In this document: piece by piece, positions 8,817-16,902 of the stretch
Layout: each line of letters opens with the position of its first letter
How positions within the stretch are numbered: position 1 is the stretch's first letter
Notes under the pieces: model-generated
What the model saw: the letters and a program-made list of their open reading frames with translations, nothing else
The model's database searches: none
Told to the model about the DNA's origin: nothing
Translations under genes and position numbers: made by a program
Assembly: GCA_035518815.1 (NCBI GenBank)
Contig: DATIXG010000060.1
Coordinates: 132,499 to 196,498, forward strand
Reading direction: 5' to 3'
DNA length: 64,000 bases
DNA from: AG25 sp035518815
GTDB taxonomy: Bacteria > Gemmatimonadota > Gemmatimonadetes > Gemmatimonadales > GWC2-71-9

Positions 8817-10458
8817 CAATGTGACCGGCCCTCCCGGGGCTCTCTGTCTCGCCAATTACTCGGCGCTCGCGCTCGCGGTCGGGGACTTCGTCGCCCTCGA
8901 CCCCATCCCCACGCAGGGGTGCGTCATCTTCCCTGCCAACGGCTCGAGCACGGATTCGGCGGAGTACCTCCTCGTCCCGCAGGCCACGACCGAGGTGCCC
9001 AACCTCTCGACGACATTCAGGCTGACCGGGCAGACGGCTGCGACGGCTCTCATCGCCGCCCGTCAGGCGGGCTACGCGGCCGCGGCGGCGGCATCCGTCT
9101 CGCCCGCCGAGCGGTTTCACAGCCTGCTGCGGGAGATGGAGCGCACGCGCACGTATCCCGGGCTCTCCGGCGCGCAGGCGCCGTTCCCGACGGCGGCGCC
9201 CGCCGCGCCCGTGCGGGTTTCCGTTGGAGACCATCGCGCGTTCATGGTGCTCGCCAGCATCACCAAAGGCGGGTACACGACCGTCAACGCGACAGCTCAG
9301 AGTGTCGGCCAACACGTGGCGATCTTCGTGGACGATGTGGTGCCTGCGGGCGGGCTGACCACGACGGACATCGACGCCCTGCGCGACGCGTTCGAGCAGA
9401 GGCTCTATCCGGCGGACACGGTGGCGTTCGGGCGCGAGTCGGACATCGACGGCAACGGCCTCGTGATCGTGCTGATGACCGGCGTCGTGAACAAGCTCGT
9501 CACCGCGACGCAATGCCAGACCACCGGGTATGTCGCGGGGTTCTTCTTCGGCGCGGACATCGATCCCGCGACCGCGTATGTCGTGAACGACGGCGAGGTG
9601 TTTTACACGATGGTGCCGGATCCGTCCGGTACCCTCTCCTGCAATCACTCAATTGCGCAGGTCAAGCGGGTGGTCCCCGGCACGCTGATCCACGAGTTCC
9701 AGCACATGATCAGCTACAACCATCATGTGCTGCAGCAGCCCCCCGCGGCGCGGAAGGCCGAGGTCCTGTGGCTGAATGAAGCACTGTCGCACTATGCGGA
9801 AGAGCTGGGCGGGCGCGCGTACCTCCCGGATACGGCCACGTTCTGCAACTACATCGAAGGCGACCTGAACAACGCGGCGGGGTATCTGTCCGCGTCGGGG
9901 AGCCACCCGCTGGTGGATACGTCGGGCCTCGGCGGGTTGGAGGAGCGGGGCGCGGGCTGGCTGTTCGTGCGCTATCTGGTCGACCAGTTGGCCACTGATA
10001 CGTCGACCGCGGCCCAGGGCGTGGTGACGCGGCAACTCGACAATACCGCGCTCACGGGGACGAACAACGTCGCGCAGTTGACGGGGGTGTCGTGGGCGAC
10101 GACGGCCGGGGCGTGGGCGCTTGCCCTCTGGGCGTCGGATCTGCCGGGCTTCACGGCGAAGCCCTCATTGCGGTACAAGAAGTGGGCGTTTCGGACCGCG
10201 TACCCGAAGCTCAGCGCCTACTGCGGCAGTCTGAATCCGCCAATTCCGATCCCCTCGACGTTCCCGCTGTCGGCGACGGCCGTCCCCGGGACGGGCGTCA
10301 ACGTGTCCGGTACGATGATCGCCGGCTCGGGAGCGACCTACCAGCGCGCCCTGCAGGGATTGAGCGGTGCCAAGTTCGACGTGCTCTTCAGTGACCCGAC
10401 GGGCGGGCAGCTTAAGGCGACGGTGTTGCCGCGCCTCAACGTGCTGCGCATCCGCTGA
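8755..10458 (+). CDS. Secreted zinc metalloprotease lipoprotein (M30/hyicolysin-like), copy 1
   Basis: A 567-aa lipoprotein: a signal peptide ending in LLAAAC (Cys near residue 19), a variable N-terminal region, then a gluzincin-type catalytic core. HEFQH starts at residue 313 and LNEALSHYAEE supplies the likely third zinc ligand (Glu342). An Asp-rich stretch (ESDIDGNGLVIVLMTGV) precedes it, as in M30-like peptidases. A strong Shine-Dalgarno (AAGGAGG) fixes the ATG at 8755 although this lies 62 bases inside the antiporter gene. The next gene is a paralogue of the same length. The likely role is a surface or periplasmic protease; the substrate is unknown. Confidence 0.72.
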   Translation: MSAKVRPLMVLSGLLAAACVDNVTGPPGALCLANYSALALAVGDFVALDPIPTQGCVIFPANGSSTDSAEYLLVPQATTEVPNLSTTFRLTGQTAATALIAARQAGYAAAAAASVSPAERFHSLLREMERTRTYPGLSGAQAPFPTAAPAAPVRVSVGDHRAFMVLASITKGGYTTVNATAQSVGQHVAIFVDDVVPAGGLTTTDIDALRDAFEQRLYPADTVAFGRESDIDGNGLVIVLMTGVVNKLVTATQCQTTGYVAGFFFGADIDPATAYVVNDGEVFYTMVPDPSGTLSCNHSIAQVKRVVPGTLIHEFQHMISYNHHVLQQPPAARKAEVLWLNEALSHYAEELGGRAYLPDTATFCNYIEGDLNNAAGYLSASGSHPLVDTSGLGGLEERGAGWLFVRYLVDQLATDTSTAAQGVVTRQLDNTALTGTNNVAQLTGVSWATTAGAWALALWASDLPGFTAKPSLRYKKWAFRTAYPKLSAYCGSLNPPIPIPSTFPLSATAVPGTGVNVSGTMIAGSGATYQRALQGLSGAKFDVLFSDPTGGQLKATVLPRLNVLRIR

Positions 10459-10475
10459 AACAGAGGAAAGACCCG

Positions 10476-12173
10476 ATGCTCAGGAAGACTTGGTCGTACG
10501 GCAAGTTTTGGCCGATGGTACTCATCGCGGCGTGCGGCGGGGCGGACCCGGTCACGCCGAGCCTCGCCATGTGCGGCCCCGGCGTGCCGGCCGTTTTGCT
10601 GGGTCCCGGAGAGAGCGTCGCGCTCGACCCGCTGACGACGAATGGTTGCGCGATCTTTCCCGCGAACCCCTCGAGTACGGACTCGGCCGAATACCTTGTC
10701 GTGCCTCAGGCGGCGACTACGAGTCCCGACTTTCACTCGAGCTTCAAGCTGGTCGGCGGAGCGCTCGCGGCCGCCGCGCCTCCCGTCGCCGCGGCGATGG
10801 AGGGCGCGCCGATCTCGATTGCGCAGCAGTTCCACGATCGGCTGCGACTGATGGAGCAGGACCGCTCCTTCCCAACGCCTGCGCGCCCGTCGCGTATCGC
10901 CGGGCCGCAGCCAAACTCGACGCCGTACCCGTGCCCTGTCACCGTCGGAGGCCAGTGCACGTTCATAGTGATTGGGAATCTGACGAACATCCAGATCACC
11001 CGGAACGTGACGGCCACAGCCCAGACCGTCGGCCAACACGTCGTGATCTACGTCGACAACAGCGCGCCGACCCCCGGCATCTCGACCGCGCAGCTCGACT
11101 CGCTGCGGAACACCTTCGACACGCTGCTCTACGCCGTAGATACGACCGCGTTCGGACGGGAGTCGGACGTGGACGGCAACGGCAAGGTCATCGTCCTGAT
11201 GACCGGTGTGCTCAACAGCCTCGTCACCGAAACGCAGTGCAACACGAGCGGCTATGTCGTGGGCTTCTTTTTCGGAGCGGACATCGACCCCGCGTTCTAC
11301 TCGTCCTGGAACAAGGGAGAGGTCTTCTACTCGATCGTCCCCGACTCGAACCGCACCCTGTCTTGCACGCATCCGGTCAGCCAGGTGATGCGCGTGCTGC
11401 CGCTCACGTTCGCGCACGAATTCCAGCACATGATCAGCTATAACCAGCACGTGCTGCTCAAACATGCATCACCGGAAGAGCTGTGGTTGAACGAGGGGTT
11501 GTCGCACTACGCGGAGGAGCGTAGCGGGCGCGCGTTCCTGGCGGCGGGTGACAGCACGCACTTCTGCGTGCACGTCAAGGCCGACCTGTACAACTTCGGG
11601 CTGTTCGTCCAGAACCCCGGCAAGACCGGACTCGTCACGCTCACCGGGCTCGGCACCCTGGACGAGCGTGGCGCCTGGTGGTCCTTCGTACGATTCCTCG
11701 TGGACCAGTTCGCCGCGGACACGTCGCTCGCGGCGGGGGATGCCTTCACGCGGTCGCTCGTCCAGACGAACCTGCGGGGCACGAGCAACATCACTACGGT
11801 GACAGGGCAGTCGTTCGATGTCCTGTCGCGGCGGTGGTTGCTCGCGAACTACGTGTCGGACCTGCCGGGCTTCACCGCGGCCCCGACGATGAAGTACAAG
11901 CATTGGGCCTTCCGAACGGCCTATCCTGCGATCAATGCGTCGTGTCCCGATCCGCGGGCGCCGCTGCCGAACGCCTATCCCCTCGCGCCGGCACCGATAG
12001 CGGGAGCCGGCATCAGCGTGGCCGGCACCATGTACGCGAGCTCGGCCGGCACGTATCAGCTCGCGGCACAGCCGCCCGCCGGCTCCCCGTTTACGCTGCT
12101 GCTCAGCGACGGCGCCGGCGCCGCGCTGCAGCAGACCGTGACGCCCCGGCTGCAGGTCATCCGAATCCGGTGA
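10476..12173 (+). CDS. Secreted zinc metalloprotease lipoprotein (M30/hyicolysin-like), copy 2
   Basis: A 565-aa tandem paralogue of the upstream gene, alike from end to end. It has a lipobox LIAAC, the shared mature region (FPANPSSTDSAEYLVVPQA), GRESDVDGNGKVIVLMTGV, HEFQHMISYN with HExxH from residue 314, and LNEGLSHYAEE (Glu340). Both end in the same LRVIRIR-type tail preceded by a small beta-rich domain. The Shine-Dalgarno AGAGGAAAG precedes the ATG, 17 bases after copy 1. Both copies keep all predicted zinc ligands, so both should be active; the N-terminal third differs most. The stop overlaps the next start as GTGA. Confidence 0.72.
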   Translation: MLRKTWSYGKFWPMVLIAACGGADPVTPSLAMCGPGVPAVLLGPGESVALDPLTTNGCAIFPANPSSTDSAEYLVVPQAATTSPDFHSSFKLVGGALAAAAPPVAAAMEGAPISIAQQFHDRLRLMEQDRSFPTPARPSRIAGPQPNSTPYPCPVTVGGQCTFIVIGNLTNIQITRNVTATAQTVGQHVVIYVDNSAPTPGISTAQLDSLRNTFDTLLYAVDTTAFGRESDVDGNGKVIVLMTGVLNSLVTETQCNTSGYVVGFFFGADIDPAFYSSWNKGEVFYSIVPDSNRTLSCTHPVSQVMRVLPLTFAHEFQHMISYNQHVLLKHASPEELWLNEGLSHYAEERSGRAFLAAGDSTHFCVHVKADLYNFGLFVQNPGKTGLVTLTGLGTLDERGAWWSFVRFLVDQFAADTSLAAGDAFTRSLVQTNLRGTSNITTVTGQSFDVLSRRWLLANYVSDLPGFTAAPTMKYKHWAFRTAYPAINASCPDPRAPLPNAYPLAPAPIAGAGISVAGTMYASSAGTYQLAAQPPAGSPFTLLLSDGAGAALQQTVTPRLQVIRIR

Positions 12174-13057
12174 ACCGGGCGGCCGGCCGGCCGTGCCGTC
12201 AGGCGGTGGTCGCGCTCGCCGCGTTCTCGCTCGTCATACCCGGCCCGCTCATCGCCCAGTCGGAGGATGGCGTCGCCGTGCTTCCAGGCTCGGCTCGCTC
12301 CGCGGGCCTTGGGGGAGCCGGCGTGGCGCTGGTCGGCGACGCGGGCAGCATGTTCGCGAACCCGGCGGGGCTCGCCACCATCCGTAACGTCGCCGTCGAG
12401 GGATTCTACGAACGTCGTCCCGACGACCACACCGTCTCGGCGGGCGCCGCGGCCACGCGCGTCGGGCGGTTCAACTACGGCGCCGGCGTCCTCGCGCTCA
12501 CGCCGCCATCCGGCACGGCGCAGAAATCCGACGTCCTCGCGGTCTCCAGCCTCGTCTTCCGGTTTGGCCTCCTCGCCCTCGGGGGGTCGGTGAAGTTCGT
12601 CCGCCAGACCGTGGCCGGAGTGGAGCAGAACACGTGGGCCGGCGATGCGGGCATCGCCATCGCCCTCTTCGACATCTTCGCGCTCGCCGCGAGTGTGCAG
12701 AACATCGGCGGCGATCTGGGCGACGGGACGCACCTGCCACACCGCACCCGCGCGGGCCTGACGCTCAACTACGTCGACCCACAGGGCTCGCTCCGGCTGC
12801 TGACGACGCTCGAAGGGCAGTGGCAGACCGGACGCAGCGCCGTGCTCGTGGTGGGCGCCGAGGGCGGCATCAGGGCAGGGGGCATCGGTATTCTGGGTCG
12901 CGTCGGCGCGACCGGGCAGCCCGAGCCTACACCCGAGTCCGCGATCTCCGTGGGCGGGGGCCTCGAGCTGGGCCGCGTTCACCTCGACTACGCCTACCGC
13001 GCGAGCGACAATCCCGGCGGAGGCACCCACCAGGTCGGGATCCGATGGACGCCGTAG
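12170..13057 (+). CDS. PorV/PorQ-like (UPF0164-type) outer-membrane protein
   Basis: A 295-aa protein with an N-terminal signal peptide ending near IAQS, followed by the signature of the PorV/UPF0164 barrel family: SARSAGLGGAGVALVGDAGS and FANPAGLA. The rest is a regular alternation of beta strands with Gly, typical of a long-chain-fatty-acid-transporter-like barrel. The GTG start overlaps the metalloprotease stop (GTGA), so it is probably translated together with the protease. In Bacteroidota PorV is part of type IX secretion; whether that role holds here is unknown, and no other T9SS gene is in the window. Confidence 0.65.
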   Translation: MNRAAGRPCRQAVVALAAFSLVIPGPLIAQSEDGVAVLPGSARSAGLGGAGVALVGDAGSMFANPAGLATIRNVAVEGFYERRPDDHTVSAGAAATRVGRFNYGAGVLALTPPSGTAQKSDVLAVSSLVFRFGLLALGGSVKFVRQTVAGVEQNTWAGDAGIAIALFDIFALAASVQNIGGDLGDGTHLPHRTRAGLTLNYVDPQGSLRLLTTLEGQWQTGRSAVLVVGAEGGIRAGGIGILGRVGATGQPEPTPESAISVGGGLELGRVHLDYAYRASDNPGGGTHQVGIRWTP

Positions 13058-14166
13058 ACGAACGGCGGCAGGGCTCTCCGAACTGGGGGCGCGTGATCCG
13101 GCGGCTTGGCGCGTGGGTGGTGCTCGGCGTCCCCACGGCGCTCGTGGCTACGCTCGTATTCAGTACCGAGGCCCGCTACCTGGCGCGCGCGGGAATCGAG
13201 GAAGGCCGCATTCTCCTCAAGCGGCGCTCGATCCAGCAGCTCATCGCAGACCCCAAGACTCCCGCCGATCTGCGCGCCCGTCTCGAGCTGGTGCTCGCGG
13301 CGCGGGCGTACGCGGCCGATTCGCTGCGCCTGTCGGCCGGCGAGACGTTCACCACCTATGCGGACGTCGGCCGCGACACGTTGCTCCTGCTCCTGACCGC
13401 GAGCCAGCGCGACAAGTTGCGCGAGTACACGTGGCGCTACCCGATCGTGGGGGTGGTGCCCTACAAGGGGTTCTTCGACGCGGCGCGCGCCCGCGAGGCC
13501 GCGACGGAGCTCGACCGCGAGGGATACGACATCTATCTCCGGCCCGCGGACGCCTTCTCGACACTCGGCTATTTCAGCGATCCGCTGTTGTCCACGGCGG
13601 CCGACCGCGATTCGGTCGAGCTCGTGGCGATGGTGGTACACGAGCTGGCGCACAACACGCTATACGTGAAAGGGCAGACCGCGTTCAACGAAAGCTTCGC
13701 GAGCTTCGTGGGCTACCGGGGGGCGCAGGCGTTCTTCCGAGCCCGCGGCTCGACGGCGGCGGCCGAGCGCGCGGCGGCGCGCTGGCGGGACGAGCGGACG
13801 CTCGACGTGTTCTACGCTGAGCTCGCGCGCCGGCTGGATTCGGCGTACGCGGGGAGCAAGGGCCCGGCGCGCGCCGCCCGGGCCCGGGCCACGCTGTTCC
13901 GCTGGGCGCGGACCCAGCTCACCGGCGCGGTCGGGCAGTCGCTCGAGACGTATGACTGGCGCCGGTTTGCGGGCGCGCGGCTCAACAACGCCGTTGTGAT
14001 GGCCCAGCGGCTGTACCGAATGAACCTGAACCTGTTCGACGAGATCTATCTTCAGAACAATGCCGATATCACCGAGTCGATCCGGGCGATCGAAGTCCGG
14101 ATCTTCACGCAGCCGGGGCAGGATCCGTATCAGGCGTTGTATTCGCGGCCGGGGATGCCGCCTTGA
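13045..14166 (+). CDS. Predicted aminopeptidase (PF10023-like), membrane anchored
   Basis: A 373-aa protein with one N-terminal membrane helix (GAWVVLGVPTALVATLVF) and the hallmark zinc motif of the predicted aminopeptidase family COG4324: VHELAHNTLYVKGQ followed by FNESFASFVG. Substrate and localisation (periplasmic face) are inferred from the family. Start at the ATG 13045, which overlaps the PorV-like gene by 13 bases. It ends the run of secreted hydrolases that starts at 8755. Confidence 0.75.
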   Translation: MDAVDERRQGSPNWGRVIRRLGAWVVLGVPTALVATLVFSTEARYLARAGIEEGRILLKRRSIQQLIADPKTPADLRARLELVLAARAYAADSLRLSAGETFTTYADVGRDTLLLLLTASQRDKLREYTWRYPIVGVVPYKGFFDAARAREAATELDREGYDIYLRPADAFSTLGYFSDPLLSTAADRDSVELVAMVVHELAHNTLYVKGQTAFNESFASFVGYRGAQAFFRARGSTAAAERAAARWRDERTLDVFYAELARRLDSAYAGSKGPARAARARATLFRWARTQLTGAVGQSLETYDWRRFAGARLNNAVVMAQRLYRMNLNLFDEIYLQNNADITESIRAIEVRIFTQPGQDPYQALYSRPGMPP

Positions 14167-14168
14167 GG

Positions 14169-14232
14169 GGTGAAGCGACGGTGGGGTGAAGCGACGGTGC
14201 GGTGAGGCGACGGTGGGATGAAGCGACGGTGG
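14169..14232. repeat. Four tandem 16-bp repeats
   Basis: Units GGTGAAGCGACGGTGG, one after another from 14169, with one or two changes in units 2-4. They begin right after the aminopeptidase stop. Degenerate copies in reverse orientation lie at 14365-14412 around the glutamate dehydrogenase stop. The 132 bases between the two arrays hold no gene or clear signal. Confidence 0.85.
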
Positions 14233-14364
14233 GAACAGGCGATCGTCAGCTGTCGGCGGGTCTGCGCGCTGCCGTTCCCCGAATCGTTTCGCATAGGTGC
14301 CATGTGAGTCGGTTCGCGTGTGTCCGCAATCGGTCAAGCTCCTCTACCAACAAACCGCCTCGTC

Positions 14365-14412
14365 CCACCCCCGCCCTATCCCACCGTCGCCTTACCCCAC
14401 CGCCGCCTAATT
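14365..14412. repeat. Degenerate inverted copies of the 16-bp repeat
   Basis: The best unit, CCACCGTCGCCTTACC (14381-14396), is the reverse complement of the units at 14169-14232. Flanking units are weaker. The array runs over the last codons and stop of the glutamate dehydrogenase gene. Confidence 0.55.
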
Positions 14413-15672
14413 CCCTCTCAGCCGCTCCGCCTCCGCGACTCTCTGCAGCGCGATCGCATACGCCGCCGTGCGAAACGTGGTCCCCTTGTCCTTCGCCAGG
14501 TCGCGCACTCCCGCGTAGGCCTTGGTGATGGTCGCGTGGAGCTCCCGGTTCACCTGCTCGTGGGTCCAGCGGTACTGCTGGAGATTCTGCGCCCACTCGT
14601 AGTAGCTGACAGTGACTCCGCCGGCATTGGCGAGGAAGTCGGGGATGACCGGGATGCCGCGATCCGCAAGGATCAAGTCGGCGGTGGGCGTGGTGGGCTC
14701 GTTCGCGGCTTCGACGACGACCTTGCAATCGAGCGTCCGCGCATTGGCCTCCTTCGTGATCACGCCGCCGAGTGCGGCCGGGACGAGCCAGCCGCACGGA
14801 ATCGTCCAGAGCTCCTCGTTCGTGATCGCTTTCCCGCTGGGCCAGGCGGACACGGGCTTGCGCGCGGCGGCGTGCTGGAGCAACCCCGGGATGTCGAGGC
14901 CCTGATCGTTGTAGATGCCGCCGTCCACATCGGACACGGCGACGACTTTCGCGCCCGCTTCGGCGACGAGGAGGCGCGCGAGGTGGCTCCCCACGTTGCC
15001 AAAGCCCTGAATGACTACGGGACTGCCCTTGAGCGGGATCCCGAAGTCGCGGGCGTATTCCATCATCACGTACATGACGCCGCGGCCCGTGGCCTCCTCG
15101 CGGCCGAGCGAGCCGCCGAGCGAGATCGGCTTCCCGGTGACGGCAGCGGGCGTGTAGCCGTGGCGGCTCGAGTACTCGTCCAGGATCCAGGCCATTACCT
15201 GCGCGTTGGTGTTGACGTCGGGAGCCGGGACGTCGCGGTAGGGGCCGAGCACGATGGAGATGCGCTGCGTGAAGCGACGGGTGAGGCGCTCGAGCTCGAG
15301 CGTCGACAGGTTGCGCGGGTCGACGGTCACGCCGCCCTTCGAACCGCCGAACGGGATGTCCATGAGCGCCGTCTTCCAGGTCATGATCGTGGCGAGACCG
15401 AGGACTTCGTCGTGGTCTGCATCGGGATGGTAGCGAATGCCGCCCTTGCAGGGACCGCGCGCGCCGTTGTGTTGAATGCGGTAGCCCGTGTACACCTCGA
15501 TGCGGCCGTCGTCCATGCGCACGGGGACCTCGACCTGCACCTCGCGGAACGGGGTGATCAGGATCCTGCGCATGTAGGCGTCGAGTTTGATGAGGTCAGC
15601 CGCGCGGTCGAACTGGCTCGCGACGATCGCCTTCCCGGACATGGACGCCCGAGGCGTGGGCGCGGTGGGCAT
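14407..15672 (-). CDS. Glu/Leu/Phe/Val dehydrogenase (glutamate dehydrogenase)
   Basis: Reversible oxidative deamination of glutamate to 2-oxoglutarate with NAD(P). It has the catalytic Lys region GPCKGGIRYHPDADHDEV and the substrate-binding MDIPFGGSKGGV. The Rossmann NAD domain is marked by VVIQGFGNVGSHLARLL. Length (421 aa) fits the hexameric small GDH class. The start at 15672 leaves 19 bases after the TPR gene; ATG 15642 (MSGKAIV) is an equally plausible start and no ribosome site decides. Coenzyme choice cannot be fixed from the sequence. Confidence 0.9.
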   Translation of the reverse strand: MPTAPTPRASMSGKAIVASQFDRAADLIKLDAYMRRILITPFREVQVEVPVRMDDGRIEVYTGYRIQHNGARGPCKGGIRYHPDADHDEVLGLATIMTWKTALMDIPFGGSKGGVTVDPRNLSTLELERLTRRFTQRISIVLGPYRDVPAPDVNTNAQVMAWILDEYSSRHGYTPAAVTGKPISLGGSLGREEATGRGVMYVMMEYARDFGIPLKGSPVVIQGFGNVGSHLARLLVAEAGAKVVAVSDVDGGIYNDQGLDIPGLLQHAAARKPVSAWPSGKAITNEELWTIPCGWLVPAALGGVITKEANARTLDCKVVVEAANEPTTPTADLILADRGIPVIPDFLANAGGVTVSYYEWAQNLQQYRWTHEQVNRELHATITKAYAGVRDLAKDKGTTFRTAAYAIALQRVAEAERLRGN

Positions 15673-15691
15673 CGGCTGGGCGGCGTCTTGC

Positions 15692-16825
15692 CTAGGCGGG
15701 GCGCAGGCGGCGCCCGGCGGTGCGCGCCGCGGGAACCTGAGCGTCGGTGAGCGCGCGGGCCGTATTGGGCATGCTGGGGCGACGGACACCCTGGTCGGTC
15801 AGAACGCCGATCACGTCGGCGCCACTCGAGGCGCCGGGAGGCGTCTCGACCGGATGCTCGAGCACGAGTGCGAGGCCCGCGGCCTCGCGGCCCAGCGTCT
15901 GGGTCAGGGTTTCCCAGGCAGGCTCCGCGGGGAGGGGCCGCGGCGCGACGACGAGCGGACAGGCGGCGACGTCCAGGTCGTCGCGGGGGGCGAGGGGCGC
16001 GCGCAGCGCCTCCGCGAGGGCGCGCCAGGCTCCGAGGGTCGGTCCCAGGGCAATCACCTGGCCGAACCGCCACCCGGCATCGGTCGCTACTTCGGCAAAT
16101 GCCTTGATCAACGCCTCGTCGCTCGGCGCCACGGGTCCCGGGTCCGGCGCCAACACAATGGTGCCCGTGTCGGCGAACCAGCGTTCGGCGGTGTTCAGGT
16201 CCTCGGGCCGGCGCGGCGCGAAGCCCGCGTAGCGGCGCGTGGCAAGGATCTCGCGTTCGGCGCCAGCGCGCTGCTCGTCGTGCTCGCCCGTCTGCGCGGC
16301 GGCCTCGAAAGCGACCTCGGCGGCCTGGTAGCGGCCAGCGTCGCGGAGAACGCGACCCCGCAGCTGCAGCGTTTCGGTGTGCGGCTCCAGCGCGAAAGCG
16401 CGGTCGAGCGCGAGCAGGGCGCGATTGCGGTCGCCGAGGCGGTAGGCCGCATAGCCCAACTCGTGCCAGGCGAGTCCCAATTCGGGGTCGCGCTCGATCG
16501 CCTGCTCGAGCGCGCCGAGCGCGTCGCGGAAGCGTCCCAGCTCGATCAGGCCGGCGCCCTGGAGCGCGAGTGGGAACGCGGCGGGGCCGAAGTGGCCGAG
16601 CGCGGCTTCCGCGAGGCGCAGCGCGTCCTCACGCCGGTCGTGACTGCGCAGCAGCTCGAAGCATTCGGCCCAGCAGGCCTTCAGGTCCGGCTGCGCGGCG
16701 AGCACGCCGCGATACGCACGTTCGGCCTCGGCGATGCGACCCTGCTGCGCCAGCCAGCGTGCGCGGGCCATCGCGCGCTCGCTCGGCGCGTCGGGGAAGA
16801 GATCGTACGATGCGGTGGTGCGCAT
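15692..16825 (-). CDS. TPR-repeat protein of unknown function
   Basis: A 377-aa protein. The N-terminal half is four to five tetratricopeptide repeats (for example FRDALGALEQAIERDPELGLAWHEL in pattern). The C-terminal half is a globular region without a family I recognise (VVAPRPLPAEPAWETL, then ALVLEHPVE). No signal peptide, so probably cytosolic. It precedes glutamate dehydrogenase by 19 bases and may be co-transcribed. TAGATT (16845-16840) is a likely -10, 14 nt before the ATG. Confidence 0.7.
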   Translation of the reverse strand: MRTTASYDLFPDAPSERAMARARWLAQQGRIAEAERAYRGVLAAQPDLKACWAECFELLRSHDRREDALRLAEAALGHFGPAAFPLALQGAGLIELGRFRDALGALEQAIERDPELGLAWHELGYAAYRLGDRNRALLALDRAFALEPHTETLQLRGRVLRDAGRYQAAEVAFEAAAQTGEHDEQRAGAEREILATRRYAGFAPRRPEDLNTAERWFADTGTIVLAPDPGPVAPSDEALIKAFAEVATDAGWRFGQVIALGPTLGAWRALAEALRAPLAPRDDLDVAACPLVVAPRPLPAEPAWETLTQTLGREAAGLALVLEHPVETPPGASSGADVIGVLTDQGVRRPSMPNTARALTDAQVPAARTAGRRLRPA

Positions 16826-16888
16826 GGTGATGGTGAAGGAATCTACCCCCGCCCGGGTCGCTGGCTAGTTGCGCCCGAATTCCGTGAC

Positions 16889-16894
16889 TAGATT
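16889..16894 (+). promoter_or_regulatory. -10 box of the M20 dipeptidase gene (leaderless type)
   Basis: TAGATT followed by 8 nt and the ATG at 16903. The same TAGATTG box lies 7-8 nt before the starts at 34207 and 39539. No convincing -35 is visible at 16-18 nt, so this rests on the -10 and its recurrence. Confidence 0.45.
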
Positions 16895-16902
16895 GTCGCG
16901 CG

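Noticed and set aside
12170..13057. Type IX secretion system
   Set aside because: Only a PorV-like barrel is present. No PorU, PorK/L/M/N or Sov-type gene and no C-terminal T9SS signal on the neighbouring proteases was seen.
14169..14232. Possible CRISPR array
   Set aside because: Direct 16-bp repeats have no spacers between them and no cas gene is nearby.
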